DNA of 42,277 nucleotides, from contig JAGVLN010000018.1 of NCBI GenBank assembly GCA_020049805.1, positions 1-42,277 of the forward strand, read 5' to 3'. The notes under the pieces are model-generated. The model was not told where the DNA came from. It searched no databases and saw only the letters and a program-made list of their open reading frames with translations. Shown here piece by piece: positions 35,404 through 42,277 of this stretch. Within the stretch, counting starts at the first letter, position 1, and the number at the start of each line of letters is the position of its first letter. Source of the stretch: Rickettsiales bacterium. GTDB lineage: Bacteria; Pseudomonadota; Alphaproteobacteria; Rickettsiales; JABSSG01. The position numbers were made by a program, and so were the translations under genes.

Positions 35404-35865
35404 ATGAACTTGGTAAAATGGTTAGTAACCATCACATTATTTGCAATAATTATGCTAGGTTCAGTGAGTATTAACAAAATTTATACTAGCTTTATCCTAG
35501 CAATTATAACTTTATTCATTACATCAAAATTACAAAAATTAAACTCCCTTAAAACTCTGCAATTTAATTGGAAAATTATCAATTATTGCTGTTGGTTGTT
35601 TCAAGAAGTAATCTTATCTGCGTTAAGTGTAATAAGACTATGCCTCCACAAAAAAATTGATATTAATCCGGTAGTATCTGAAATAAAAACTCAACACCAA
35701 AATGATTTACCTCAAACAATTTTTGCTAATTCAATTACTCTTACACCAGGTACGATTACTTTAGATATAGATAATAATATTATTGTTCATTCCATCACTG
35801 AAAAACATGCTTTAGCTTTAGAAAAGTCAGAAATGGATAAAAAAATAAGAGGGAGTTATAAATAG
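35404..35865 (+). CDS. mrpE: Mrp Na+/H+ antiporter subunit E
   Basis: MrpE is a small inner-membrane subunit needed for full activity of the Mrp (Mnh/Sha) cation/proton antiporter. From the ATG at 35404, with GAGAG 8 nt upstream (a GTG at 35389 is possible), it has 153 residues: three hydrophobic segments in the first 70 residues, then the soluble PF01899-type tail with FANSITLTPGTITLDI, which is nearly invariant in the family. Unlike the classic A-to-G order, mrpE comes first here. Confidence 0.92.
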   Translation: MNLVKWLVTITLFAIIMLGSVSINKIYTSFILAIITLFITSKLQKLNSLKTLQFNWKIINYCCWLFQEVILSALSVIRLCLHKKIDINPVVSEIKTQHQNDLPQTIFANSITLTPGTITLDIDNNIIVHSITEKHALALEKSEMDKKIRGSYK

Positions 35866-35868
35866 GTT

Positions 35869-36120
35869 ATGTTTGATATAACTATAATTCTAATTGTAAT
35901 AGCAATGGTCATAATGCTTCTATCTTTACTAAGTGCTAACAATAGTATAGATAAGATTATGTCATTAAATTGTTTTACCTGTTATACTATAGTTTTAATA
36001 GCGGTCATTAGCATCTTTTATCAACGTTATTATCTTCTCGATATAGCTTTTATTTATGCTCTTGTTAGTTATATTGCTACTGTAGGTTTTTTAAAATATT
36101 TCCGGAATAATAAAACTTAA
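35869..36120 (+). CDS. mrpF: Mrp antiporter subunit F
   Basis: The 83-residue protein has three membrane helices, as in MrpF/PhaF. The central loop with ANNSIDKIMSLN corresponds to the family's D-R-(I/V) region, and the end GFLKYFRN is typical. It starts 3 bp after mrpE and ends 1 bp before mrpG. E-F-G is conserved across Mrp operons, which supports the assignment of this short hydrophobic protein. Confidence 0.85.
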   Translation: MFDITIILIVIAMVIMLLSLLSANNSIDKIMSLNCFTCYTIVLIAVISIFYQRYYLLDIAFIYALVSYIATVGFLKYFRNNKT

Positions 36121-36121
36121 A

Positions 36122-36460
36122 ATGACAGAATTTTTAGATTACATAGGTTGGATAATATTAATCATCGGATGTTGTTTTATTGTAGTAAGCGCCATTGGTT
36201 GCATAAGGATGCCAGATTTTTATTCAAGAATGCATGCAGCCGGTATTGGTGATAATGCTGGATGTTTATTAGCTCTTTTAGGTCTATCAATACTAAATGG
36301 CTTCAACATTACTAGCGCTAAACTTATTATACTAGGTGGAATTATAATACTTACTAGCCCAACTAATACTTTTGCTTTGATGCAGGCTGCTATAGCTACA
36401 GCATTAAAACCTATAGCTAAAATAAAAGTGAATATTTTTAAAGATACCAATAAGTTATGA
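36122..36460 (+). CDS. mrpG: Mrp antiporter subunit G
   Basis: The 112-residue protein has three membrane helices. Recognisable MrpG signatures are IGCIRMPDFYSRMHAAGIGD near residues 25-44 and LTSPTNTFALMQAA near 79-92. Its 3' end overlaps the next subunit by 4 bp (ATGA). It is an accessory subunit of the antiporter complex. Confidence 0.93.
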   Translation: MTEFLDYIGWIILIIGCCFIVVSAIGCIRMPDFYSRMHAAGIGDNAGCLLALLGLSILNGFNITSAKLIILGGIIILTSPTNTFALMQAAIATALKPIAKIKVNIFKDTNKL

Positions 36461-37017
36461 TTAATACTGTTATACCTATAGAACAATTTCTTATCATAAT
36501 TTTATCGATAATGGCTATTATCATGGCTTGGACAATAATAAAAAGTAACAATATAATAAATAGCATAATAACTTTAGCTGCTTATAGCTTGATTTGTGCG
36601 CTATTATACATATTAATGGATGCTCCAGATGTATCTTTAACCGAAGCTGCAATTAATGCTTGCATTAGTACTTGTATATTATTGGTAGTACAAAAAACCC
36701 TAATAATAAACGAGGACCAATCTAACTTTAACCTATTTATATTTCTATTATGCTTCCTTATTTTCTTAATCCTTACCTTTATCATATTGACCTTATTTCC
36801 ATTTGGAAGTTATGAAACTATTACTAATAAAACCGCGGCTTATTATCTAGATAACACTCATAGGGATATTGGTATAAATTCGGTGGTAGCCGCTATTTTA
36901 GCAAGCTATAGGGGCTATGATACTTTAGGAGAAACTTTAGTAATCTTAACTGCTGGAATCAGCGTAATAATGATACTTCAACCTAAGAATACAACTATCA
37001 AAAAAAATGCAAAATAA
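36457..37017 (+). CDS. Mrp subunit resembling the MrpA C-terminal part (MbhD/MbhE, DUF4040)
   Basis: In canonical Mrp complexes the MrpA subunit ends in two small domains, MbhD (DUF4040) and MbhE. This 186-residue protein has them as a separate subunit: the DUF4040 hallmark LMDAPDVSLTEAAINAC is at about residues 51-67, and the MbhE-like segment SVVAAILASYRGYDTLGE is at about 147-164. Five or six membrane helices are visible. The large NuoL-like N-terminal part of MrpA is not encoded with it. It overlaps mrpG by 4 bp and mrpB by 11 bp. Confidence 0.87.
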   Translation: MINTVIPIEQFLIIILSIMAIIMAWTIIKSNNIINSIITLAAYSLICALLYILMDAPDVSLTEAAINACISTCILLVVQKTLIINEDQSNFNLFIFLLCFLIFLILTFIILTLFPFGSYETITNKTAAYYLDNTHRDIGINSVVAAILASYRGYDTLGETLVILTAGISVIMILQPKNTTIKKNAK

Positions 37018-37447
37018 AATTTTCACTACTATTATTCGTTATAGCTTACCTTATATAATAATATTCGCACTTTATATTCAAATAAATGGTAGTGATGGCC
37101 CTGGAGGAGGTTTTCAAGCAGGAGCTATTTTAGCATCAGCGATAATATTACATAGCTTGGTTCATGGCAATAAAATAACCTTAGAGGCTATTAGTCTTAA
37201 CTTCTTAAAAAATTTAGCAATTATTGGTATTATTTTATATATTGGTACTGGTGTTTTATGCATATTAAAAGGCGGAAATTTTTTAGATTATTCTGTTCTA
37301 AGATATGATTTATTGCCTAATTTTTTACCAGAGGAATTAGGTATCACTTTAATTGAATGGGGTATAGCATTTACTGTCTTTAGTACCTTATGTTTAATTT
37401 ATTTCTCATTCTCAATAAGGAACATATCAAACCATGATACTGATTAA
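37007..37447 (+). CDS. mrpB: Mrp antiporter subunit B
   Basis: The 146-residue protein matches the MnhB domain: four membrane helices and the diagnostic loop GSDGPGGGFQAGAI near residues 29-42, followed by FLPEELGITLIEWGIA near residue 105. It overlaps its neighbours on both sides (11 bp and 14 bp), consistent with translational coupling. Confidence 0.93.
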   Translation: MQNKIFTTIIRYSLPYIIIFALYIQINGSDGPGGGFQAGAILASAIILHSLVHGNKITLEAISLNFLKNLAIIGIILYIGTGVLCILKGGNFLDYSVLRYDLLPNFLPEELGITLIEWGIAFTVFSTLCLIYFSFSIRNISNHDTD

Positions 37448-37802
37448 TTATGCACCTTATATAACATTTGCTGCAATATTCTCTATAGGTTTATATGGAA
37501 TAATGGCAAATCATAACTTAATAAAAAAAATATTAGCTTTATCTATATTACAAAGCTCGATAATTATTTTATTTATCAGTTTAGGTAAGGTTACTAATGG
37601 GCAGCCTCCCATTCTTATTAATCCGGCCCAATCAAATATTCTTTATTCTAACCCTCTACCTCATGTATTAATGCTTACTGCTATTGTTGTTGGTTTAGCA
37701 ACTTTAGCTGTAGGGCTAGCATTGGTGATAAGAATTAAAGAAAGCTATGGAACATTAGATGATAACGAAATTTCGATAATAAATTTAAAAAAAGATGACT
37801 GA
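37434..37802 (+). CDS. mrpC: Mrp antiporter subunit C (NuoK-like)
   Basis: The 122-residue, three-helix protein is homologous to NuoK of complex I. It shows GLYGIMANHNLIKKILALSI, an ILFISLG segment, and the MrpC hallmark PLPHVLMLTAIVVGLATLAV. The middle loop with PILINP is typical for the Mrp branch. It overlaps mrpB by 14 bp and mrpD by 8 bp. Confidence 0.92.
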   Translation: MILINYAPYITFAAIFSIGLYGIMANHNLIKKILALSILQSSIIILFISLGKVTNGQPPILINPAQSNILYSNPLPHVLMLTAIVVGLATLAVGLALVIRIKESYGTLDDNEISIINLKKDD

Positions 37803-39300
37803 TTTATATATTAACATTTTTCCTCAATTGATTATTGCTCTTATTGTTATACCAATAATATTTGGTGGATTAAATTCATTAATTAAAAACCCTAATTTAT
37901 CCTACTTACTTACTTTAAGCGCTGCCTTCATAAATTTTTTTATTACTTGTAGTAATATTATTTTAAGATTAGATAACTCCAGTACTATCTCTTATGTAAT
38001 GGGTAATTGGCCAATTCATGCTGGGATAGAACTGTATATTAACCAGTTCAATAGCTTATTTTTATTAATGTTAAATTTTACTGCCTTATCAGTATTAATC
38101 TTTGGTAAAAAAATTATTGAAGCAGAAATTAATAAACAAAAACTTTCAAATTTCTATGCATGTTTCCTAATTTGCATAGCTGGATTTACAGGCATTTTAT
38201 TAACTAATGACTTGTTTAATTTATATGTTTTTATTGAAATATCTTCACTAGCTAGTTATGCCTTACTTTCAATAAGTAATAACAGAAAAAGTTTAAAATT
38301 TGCTTTTGATTATTTGATAATTGGGACATTAGCAGCTACTTTCATTTTGATAGGTATATGTTTTTTATATAGTGTGACTGGCACTCTAAATATCAGTATC
38401 ATGCATGCCCAATTATCCCACATATTACATTTAAAAATAGTACAATTTGGTATAGCTATATTCCTGATAGGAGCATTGATAAAATCTGCTTTATTCCCCT
38501 TTCATTATTGGATGGTGAATAGTTATAATTATAGCTCTTCTTTTATTGTTACATTCTTTGCAGCCGTTAGTACCAAAATAGGTATCTATATTTTAATACG
38601 TATTATTTATAGCGTTTTAGGGACTGAATATATTTATCTATCAAATATAAATCTATGGCTGCAGCCATTTTTGACTATACTAGCCTCTATAGCAATGATT
38701 TTCGGAGGAATCTGCGCTATTTACCAAAACAATCTTCGTTCTATGCTAATATATTCTAGTGTATCCCAAATTGGATTTATTATCCTAGCTTTAAGTAGGT
38801 TTACCGAATTCGATATGAATATCGCAATGATGTTAATCATTAACCATCTTGTTAGCTCTTTAGGTTTATTTATGACCTGTGAATATATTTGCTATAAACA
38901 AAATTCTTTGCATTATTTAAGACTGAATCTATTAGCAAAATCTACGCCTGGGGCAGTATTAGCGTTTCTAATTAATGCTATATGCATAATTGGTTTACCT
39001 GTAACCCTCGGCTTTTGGGCCAAGTTTGATTTAATAAAAACATTAATACAAAATAATTCCTGGTTTATTTTGGTAATAGTATTGATTGCCTCTTCCTTAT
39101 CGATAGTATATTTCTGGAGACCTATAGAGAATTTCTATTTTTTAAAACCAAATTCTTCTATTGTTATCTCATCTAAAAAATCAATTTTTGCCGAAACGAT
39201 GATAGGGATAATAACCTTACTCAATATAGGCCTAGCATTAGGATTTTATTATTATGATTCAATTATTATTAATAGTGTAAAAGCCCTATGGTTGAAGTAA
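37795..39300 (+). CDS. mrpD: Mrp antiporter subunit D, first copy
   Basis: The 501-residue subunit has about 14 membrane helices and belongs to the proton-pumping family shared with NuoM/NuoN. The ion-pathway residues are visible: a Glu in NLYVFIEISSLASYALL (helix 5), the Lys of IKSALFPFHYW (helix 7), and a further Lys in FAAVSTKIGIY (helix 8). The FPFHYWM loop is typical. It is one of three D-type subunits in the cluster, and the best match to canonical MrpD by position directly after mrpC. Confidence 0.93.
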   Translation: MTDLYINIFPQLIIALIVIPIIFGGLNSLIKNPNLSYLLTLSAAFINFFITCSNIILRLDNSSTISYVMGNWPIHAGIELYINQFNSLFLLMLNFTALSVLIFGKKIIEAEINKQKLSNFYACFLICIAGFTGILLTNDLFNLYVFIEISSLASYALLSISNNRKSLKFAFDYLIIGTLAATFILIGICFLYSVTGTLNISIMHAQLSHILHLKIVQFGIAIFLIGALIKSALFPFHYWMVNSYNYSSSFIVTFFAAVSTKIGIYILIRIIYSVLGTEYIYLSNINLWLQPFLTILASIAMIFGGICAIYQNNLRSMLIYSSVSQIGFIILALSRFTEFDMNIAMMLIINHLVSSLGLFMTCEYICYKQNSLHYLRLNLLAKSTPGAVLAFLINAICIIGLPVTLGFWAKFDLIKTLIQNNSWFILVIVLIASSLSIVYFWRPIENFYFLKPNSSIVISSKKSIFAETMIGIITLLNIGLALGFYYYDSIIINSVKALWLK

Positions 39301-40772
39301 AAATTGAATTTTTAATACTTACGTTAATCCTAATACCGATCTTAAGTGTAGGGTTAATTTGTTTAAGTTCTAATGTAGGTAATAGATATAATAACATTAT
39401 GCTTATCTGCAGCTTCATAATGTCAATTGTTATGATATTATTAAGTATCGAATTCACTAATACCAATACTAGCTTCTTAAAAATAAATTATTTATTAAAT
39501 TTCGTAATTGAACCTGTAGGCTGCATACTTGGTATAATTAGCAGTAGTTTATGGTTTATCACTAATTTATATTCACGTTCTTATTTAAAATTTAACCCTG
39601 AAATTAATACTAAAAAATTTTATATTTTTATCTCATTAGCAATTTTTTGCACCATATTAATTGCGTTTAGTAATAACTTATTGATGCTATTTATAACATA
39701 TGAATTTCTAACTTTATTTACTTACCCGTTGGTAGCTAATACTGGCACTTATCATGAACAAAAATCTGCAAGATTTTATCTATATTTTTTACTAATTACT
39801 TCGTTAACACTATTTCTGCCAGTTATTGCATATATTAATTTGAATGGAATTTCAGAATTTAGTATAGGAGGATTTGCAAATTCTAACTTTGGTTTACAAA
39901 CTACCTTAATTTTAGCTATTTTAGTATTATACGGTACTGCAAAAGCAGCAATAGTACCAATGCATTTTTGGCTACCCAAAGCAATGGTAGCACCAATACC
40001 TGTGAGCGCTGTGCTACATGCAGTAGCAGTAGTAAAATCTGGTATTGTCATTATTTTAAAATTTATGATATATGGATTTGGCTTGGATTACTTAGCAAAA
40101 TCTGTACAGAATTTTAGCGCTGACTATAACTTAATAACTATCCTAGCATCTATTTCTGTTATCGTGTCTTCTATTGCAGCAATCAAGCAACAAACCATTA
40201 AAAAGCTTTTAGCCTATTCTACTGTCAATCAGCTCTCATTATGTTTACTAATAGCCTCTATGCTCACCCCTTTCGCAATTCAAGCATCTTTATTACTCAT
40301 CATTAGTCATGCTCTTGCAAAAATTACTTTGTTTCTGGTAGCAGGATATCTTTATTGCAATACCAAAATTACAAATATTGAAGACTTCTCAGGTTTAGGT
40401 AAAAAAATGCCTTTAACAATGGGAATTTTTACTATTGCTGCTTTATCAATTATAGGATTACCAATATTAGGAGGATTTATTAGTAAAGCATATGCCTTAA
40501 AAGCTGCATTAATTAATATGGATATAGCAGTTATAGTAGTGATAATTATTAGTATATTATTTTCAAGCTATTATTTTATAAGAATAATTCATTTAGTATA
40601 TTTCGGTAAGTTCCAAAACCCTAAAAGGGTAGTATATAATGAAGAACTCAGCTCTACCATGCTACAATCAATTTTAATTACTAGCTGCATGTTAGTACTA
40701 ATGGGTTTTTACTTAGATTATTTTATTAATATAATAGAAAGGATTAGTTATGAATATGTCTTTAAAAATTAA
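39288..40772 (+). CDS. Mrp/NuoM-type antiporter subunit, second D-like copy
   Basis: The 494-residue membrane protein is a second MrpD/NuoM-like channel. It keeps the helix-5 Glu (FITYEFLTLFTYPL), the helix-7 Lys followed by PMHFWLP (AKAAIVPMHFWLPKA), and the next helix with VVKSG. The segment AVLHAVAVVKSGIV is closer to NuoM/MbhH than to the first copy, so the two are old paralogues, not a recent duplication. It may take the place of the NuoL-like part of MrpA missing from this cluster. It overlaps the first copy by 13 bp. Confidence 0.88.
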   Translation: MVEVKIEFLILTLILIPILSVGLICLSSNVGNRYNNIMLICSFIMSIVMILLSIEFTNTNTSFLKINYLLNFVIEPVGCILGIISSSLWFITNLYSRSYLKFNPEINTKKFYIFISLAIFCTILIAFSNNLLMLFITYEFLTLFTYPLVANTGTYHEQKSARFYLYFLLITSLTLFLPVIAYINLNGISEFSIGGFANSNFGLQTTLILAILVLYGTAKAAIVPMHFWLPKAMVAPIPVSAVLHAVAVVKSGIVIILKFMIYGFGLDYLAKSVQNFSADYNLITILASISVIVSSIAAIKQQTIKKLLAYSTVNQLSLCLLIASMLTPFAIQASLLLIISHALAKITLFLVAGYLYCNTKITNIEDFSGLGKKMPLTMGIFTIAALSIIGLPILGGFISKAYALKAALINMDIAVIVVIIISILFSSYYFIRIIHLVYFGKFQNPKRVVYNEELSSTMLQSILITSCMLVLMGFYLDYFINIIERISYEYVFKN

Positions 40773-40923
40773 ATCTATTATCTTGCTTGTTATAGCTTTA
40801 CTTGGTGTGTTGTGCTGGATATTTCTCGCCTCAGGGATATATTTGTTCATAGGTCTTGTATTATTTGTAGTAATTTTGCTCGTTCCTTCAATACTGCGTT
40901 CCATTTTTTCACCTAGAAAATAA
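40750..40923 (+). CDS. 57-residue membrane protein inside the Mrp operon
   Basis: A short frame overlaps the end of the second D-like gene by 23 bp and stops 2 bp before the third. AAAGGA lies 6 nt before its ATG, the best Shine-Dalgarno in this cluster, which argues that it is translated. The protein has a basic tip (MSLKIK), two hydrophobic helices (about 8-28 and 31-46) and a basic end (SPRK), so it is probably a two-helix membrane protein with both ends inside. I recognise no family. It may be an accessory subunit of the antiporter. Confidence 0.65.
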   Translation: MNMSLKIKSIILLVIALLGVLCWIFLASGIYLFIGLVLFVVILLVPSILRSIFSPRK

Positions 40924-40925
40924 TA

Positions 40926-42277
40926 ATGCTGAGTAGTATGACATCATTATCTACAATTTACGTTTATCCAGAATTATTTTGTATCAGCTACTTAATAGTA
41001 TTATTGGCTGGTATAATATTTGCCTGGGGAAAACCCAGAAGCACATTAGATATAAAATTAGGAATAATATCTTGTATATGCTCTATAATCATAGTTTTTA
41101 GCAGCAACATGCTATTAATATTCAGCTTGATAGAACTAATGGTAATAGCATCTACATTAATGATATTTAATGGGCATACAAAAAATGCTAGTCATGCTGG
41201 TATAAAATATTTTGTAATGCATATGTTAGCAGGCGTGCTTATATTAATTGGATTAATAGGCAGCCCTACAATGATACCTACTTATAATATAAATAATATT
41301 CAGCTTGATTCTGCAAATTTTGTGACTTATAGCCTACTATTAGGTTTATTAATTAATTTTGCAATTCCACCTTTTTCTTCTTGGTTAACCGATAGTTATC
41401 CTAGAGCTACACCAACTGGAAGCATATTTCTTTCTGCTTATGTTACCAAAACTACTTGTTTCTTATTATTAAAATTATTTTTCGGCAGTAAAATACTCAT
41501 TTACGTAGGAATGTTAATGGCCTTATATGGAATAATTCACGCGCTTATAGAACCTAATGTAAGAAGAATTATATGCTTTATTTTAATTAATCATCTCGGA
41601 CTTATATTAAGCTTTATAGGTTATGGTAATATAGATGGAATGTATAGCCTAGTAGTAATGATCTTTTATAGTACTGTTTATACAGCTTTATTAATGTTAT
41701 GTGCAAGTTATATAGTCGCTCATACCAACAAAGATCATCACAATGCTATTAAGTTACACTGGGGCAATTTAAAATGGTTTACTAGTTGTGGTTTAATCGG
41801 AATTTTATCCAGTGTATCATTCCCTTTTACGTTAAGTTATTTAACCAAAATTTCCTTAATAAATATTATAAATAAGGAAGAATTAAAAATATGGTTAATT
41901 GTATGGTCAGTAGGCTCCACTTTAAGCGCCTCCAAATTAATATGGTGTATTTTTATAAAACCTAAATTATCTTCTGTTACATCATTAAAAGAAGTAGACT
42001 CTCCTAAAAATAATATATTTGCCTGTTTGGTGTTAACGATAAGTTGCATAATAGCGACATTCATTCTTCAACCATTAAATCTTTCTATCACATCAACTGA
42101 TATTATTAAGCAGATTATGATAATTCTAACCTCGATATTAATATTTTATTTGTTAATACCTCTACTATCTAAAATCGATACAAACTCTTTTCTTCCTAGA
42201 AGCCTTAATAAAGTAATTAATTTATTAAATACCATAACTTGCACTAGCATTCATTACTTACGTAATCAAGGCTGTAT
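40926..42277 (+). CDS. Third D-like Mrp antiporter subunit, partial (runs off the window)
   Basis: An open frame from the ATG at 40926 (an ATG at 40938 is an alternative) continues to the last base, giving at least 450 residues with many membrane helices. It is an MrpD-like antiporter subunit: the segment PPFSSWLTDSYPRATPTG followed by FLSAYVTKTTCFLLLK corresponds to the P-x-H-x-W-L-x-D-A-Y-P loop and the next helix. The helix-5 Glu is present (SLIELMVIAS). Where the other two copies have a Lys before the loop, this one has Asn (INFAIPPF), and the loop His is Ser. Some alphaproteobacterial D-type subunits may naturally have Asn here. Confidence 0.85.
   Translation, partial: MLSSMTSLSTIYVYPELFCISYLIVLLAGIIFAWGKPRSTLDIKLGIISCICSIIIVFSSNMLLIFSLIELMVIASTLMIFNGHTKNASHAGIKYFVMHMLAGVLILIGLIGSPTMIPTYNINNIQLDSANFVTYSLLLGLLINFAIPPFSSWLTDSYPRATPTGSIFLSAYVTKTTCFLLLKLFFGSKILIYVGMLMALYGIIHALIEPNVRRIICFILINHLGLILSFIGYGNIDGMYSLVVMIFYSTVYTALLMLCASYIVAHTNKDHHNAIKLHWGNLKWFTSCGLIGILSSVSFPFTLSYLTKISLINIINKEELKIWLIVWSVGSTLSASKLIWCIFIKPKLSSVTSLKEVDSPKNNIFACLVLTISCIIATFILQPLNLSITSTDIIKQIMIILTSILIFYLLIPLLSKIDTNSFLPRSLNKVINLLNTITCTSIHYLRNQGC

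Overview
The window is a compact, AT-rich bacterial chromosome segment. It looks like an obligate intracellular alphaproteobacterium of the order Rickettsiales. The evidence is the strong A+T bias, an isolated virB8-virB9 pair, a ProP-type MFS carrier, a minimal Wzm/Wzt exporter, a split Mrp antiporter cluster, an alphaproteobacterial FtsZ tail, and decaying genes next to intact housekeeping operons. Genus cannot be fixed by reading alone.

Layout. Bases 1-1126 hold the end of a TerC-family membrane protein and two decaying gene remnants: the C-terminus of a DNA photolyase and the C-terminal half of a GFA-type zinc protein. Bases 1127-2581 hold a 484-residue orphan, richer in G+C than its surroundings, behind a consensus promoter and a perfect 16-bp palindrome. 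Bases 2592-7891 carry a membrane-anchored methyltransferase, peptide deformylase (apparently leaderless), an FAD aromatic hydroxylase, the tRNA hydroxylase TrhO, and the SRP GTPase Ffh. Bases 7999-11444 run fabD, ftsZ, pgpA, pncC. Convergent to them is the operon recA-fabG-acpP-fabF-mltG (15790 down to 11446). FabD, FabG, FabF and ACP make fatty acids, which PssA, Psd and PgpA further along use for phospholipid head-group synthesis. Bases 15907-21438 form a looser region: an HtrA-like protease, two GNAT acetyltransferases, a small membrane ORF, a hemerythrin gene broken at a nine-A run, a cysteine-rich orphan, tRNA-Arg(UCG), and an ELM1-like protein.

Bases 21600-28915 carry wzm-wzt, a small basic ORF, rpmI-rplT-pheS-pheT and fumC. 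Bases 28975-35307 carry virB8-virB9, psd-pssA, a GT4 glycosyltransferase, a ProP-like MFS carrier with a structured leader, and coaX. From 35404 to the window end is a tightly overlapping Mrp-type Na+/H+ antiporter operon in the order E-F-G-(MrpA C-terminal type)-B-C-D-D-(57-residue membrane protein)-D. The last subunit runs off the window.

No CRISPR array, insertion sequence, prophage or rRNA was seen. No gene-free stretch exceeds about 300 bases. The best candidates for something new are the 484-residue orphan with its operator-like palindrome, the hemerythrin gene split by a poly-A slippage site, the eight-cysteine orphan at 19480-19953, the structured leader of the MFS gene, and the small protein embedded in the Mrp operon. 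No tools were run: all family calls come from reading motifs, and all promoter and hairpin calls from manual inspection.
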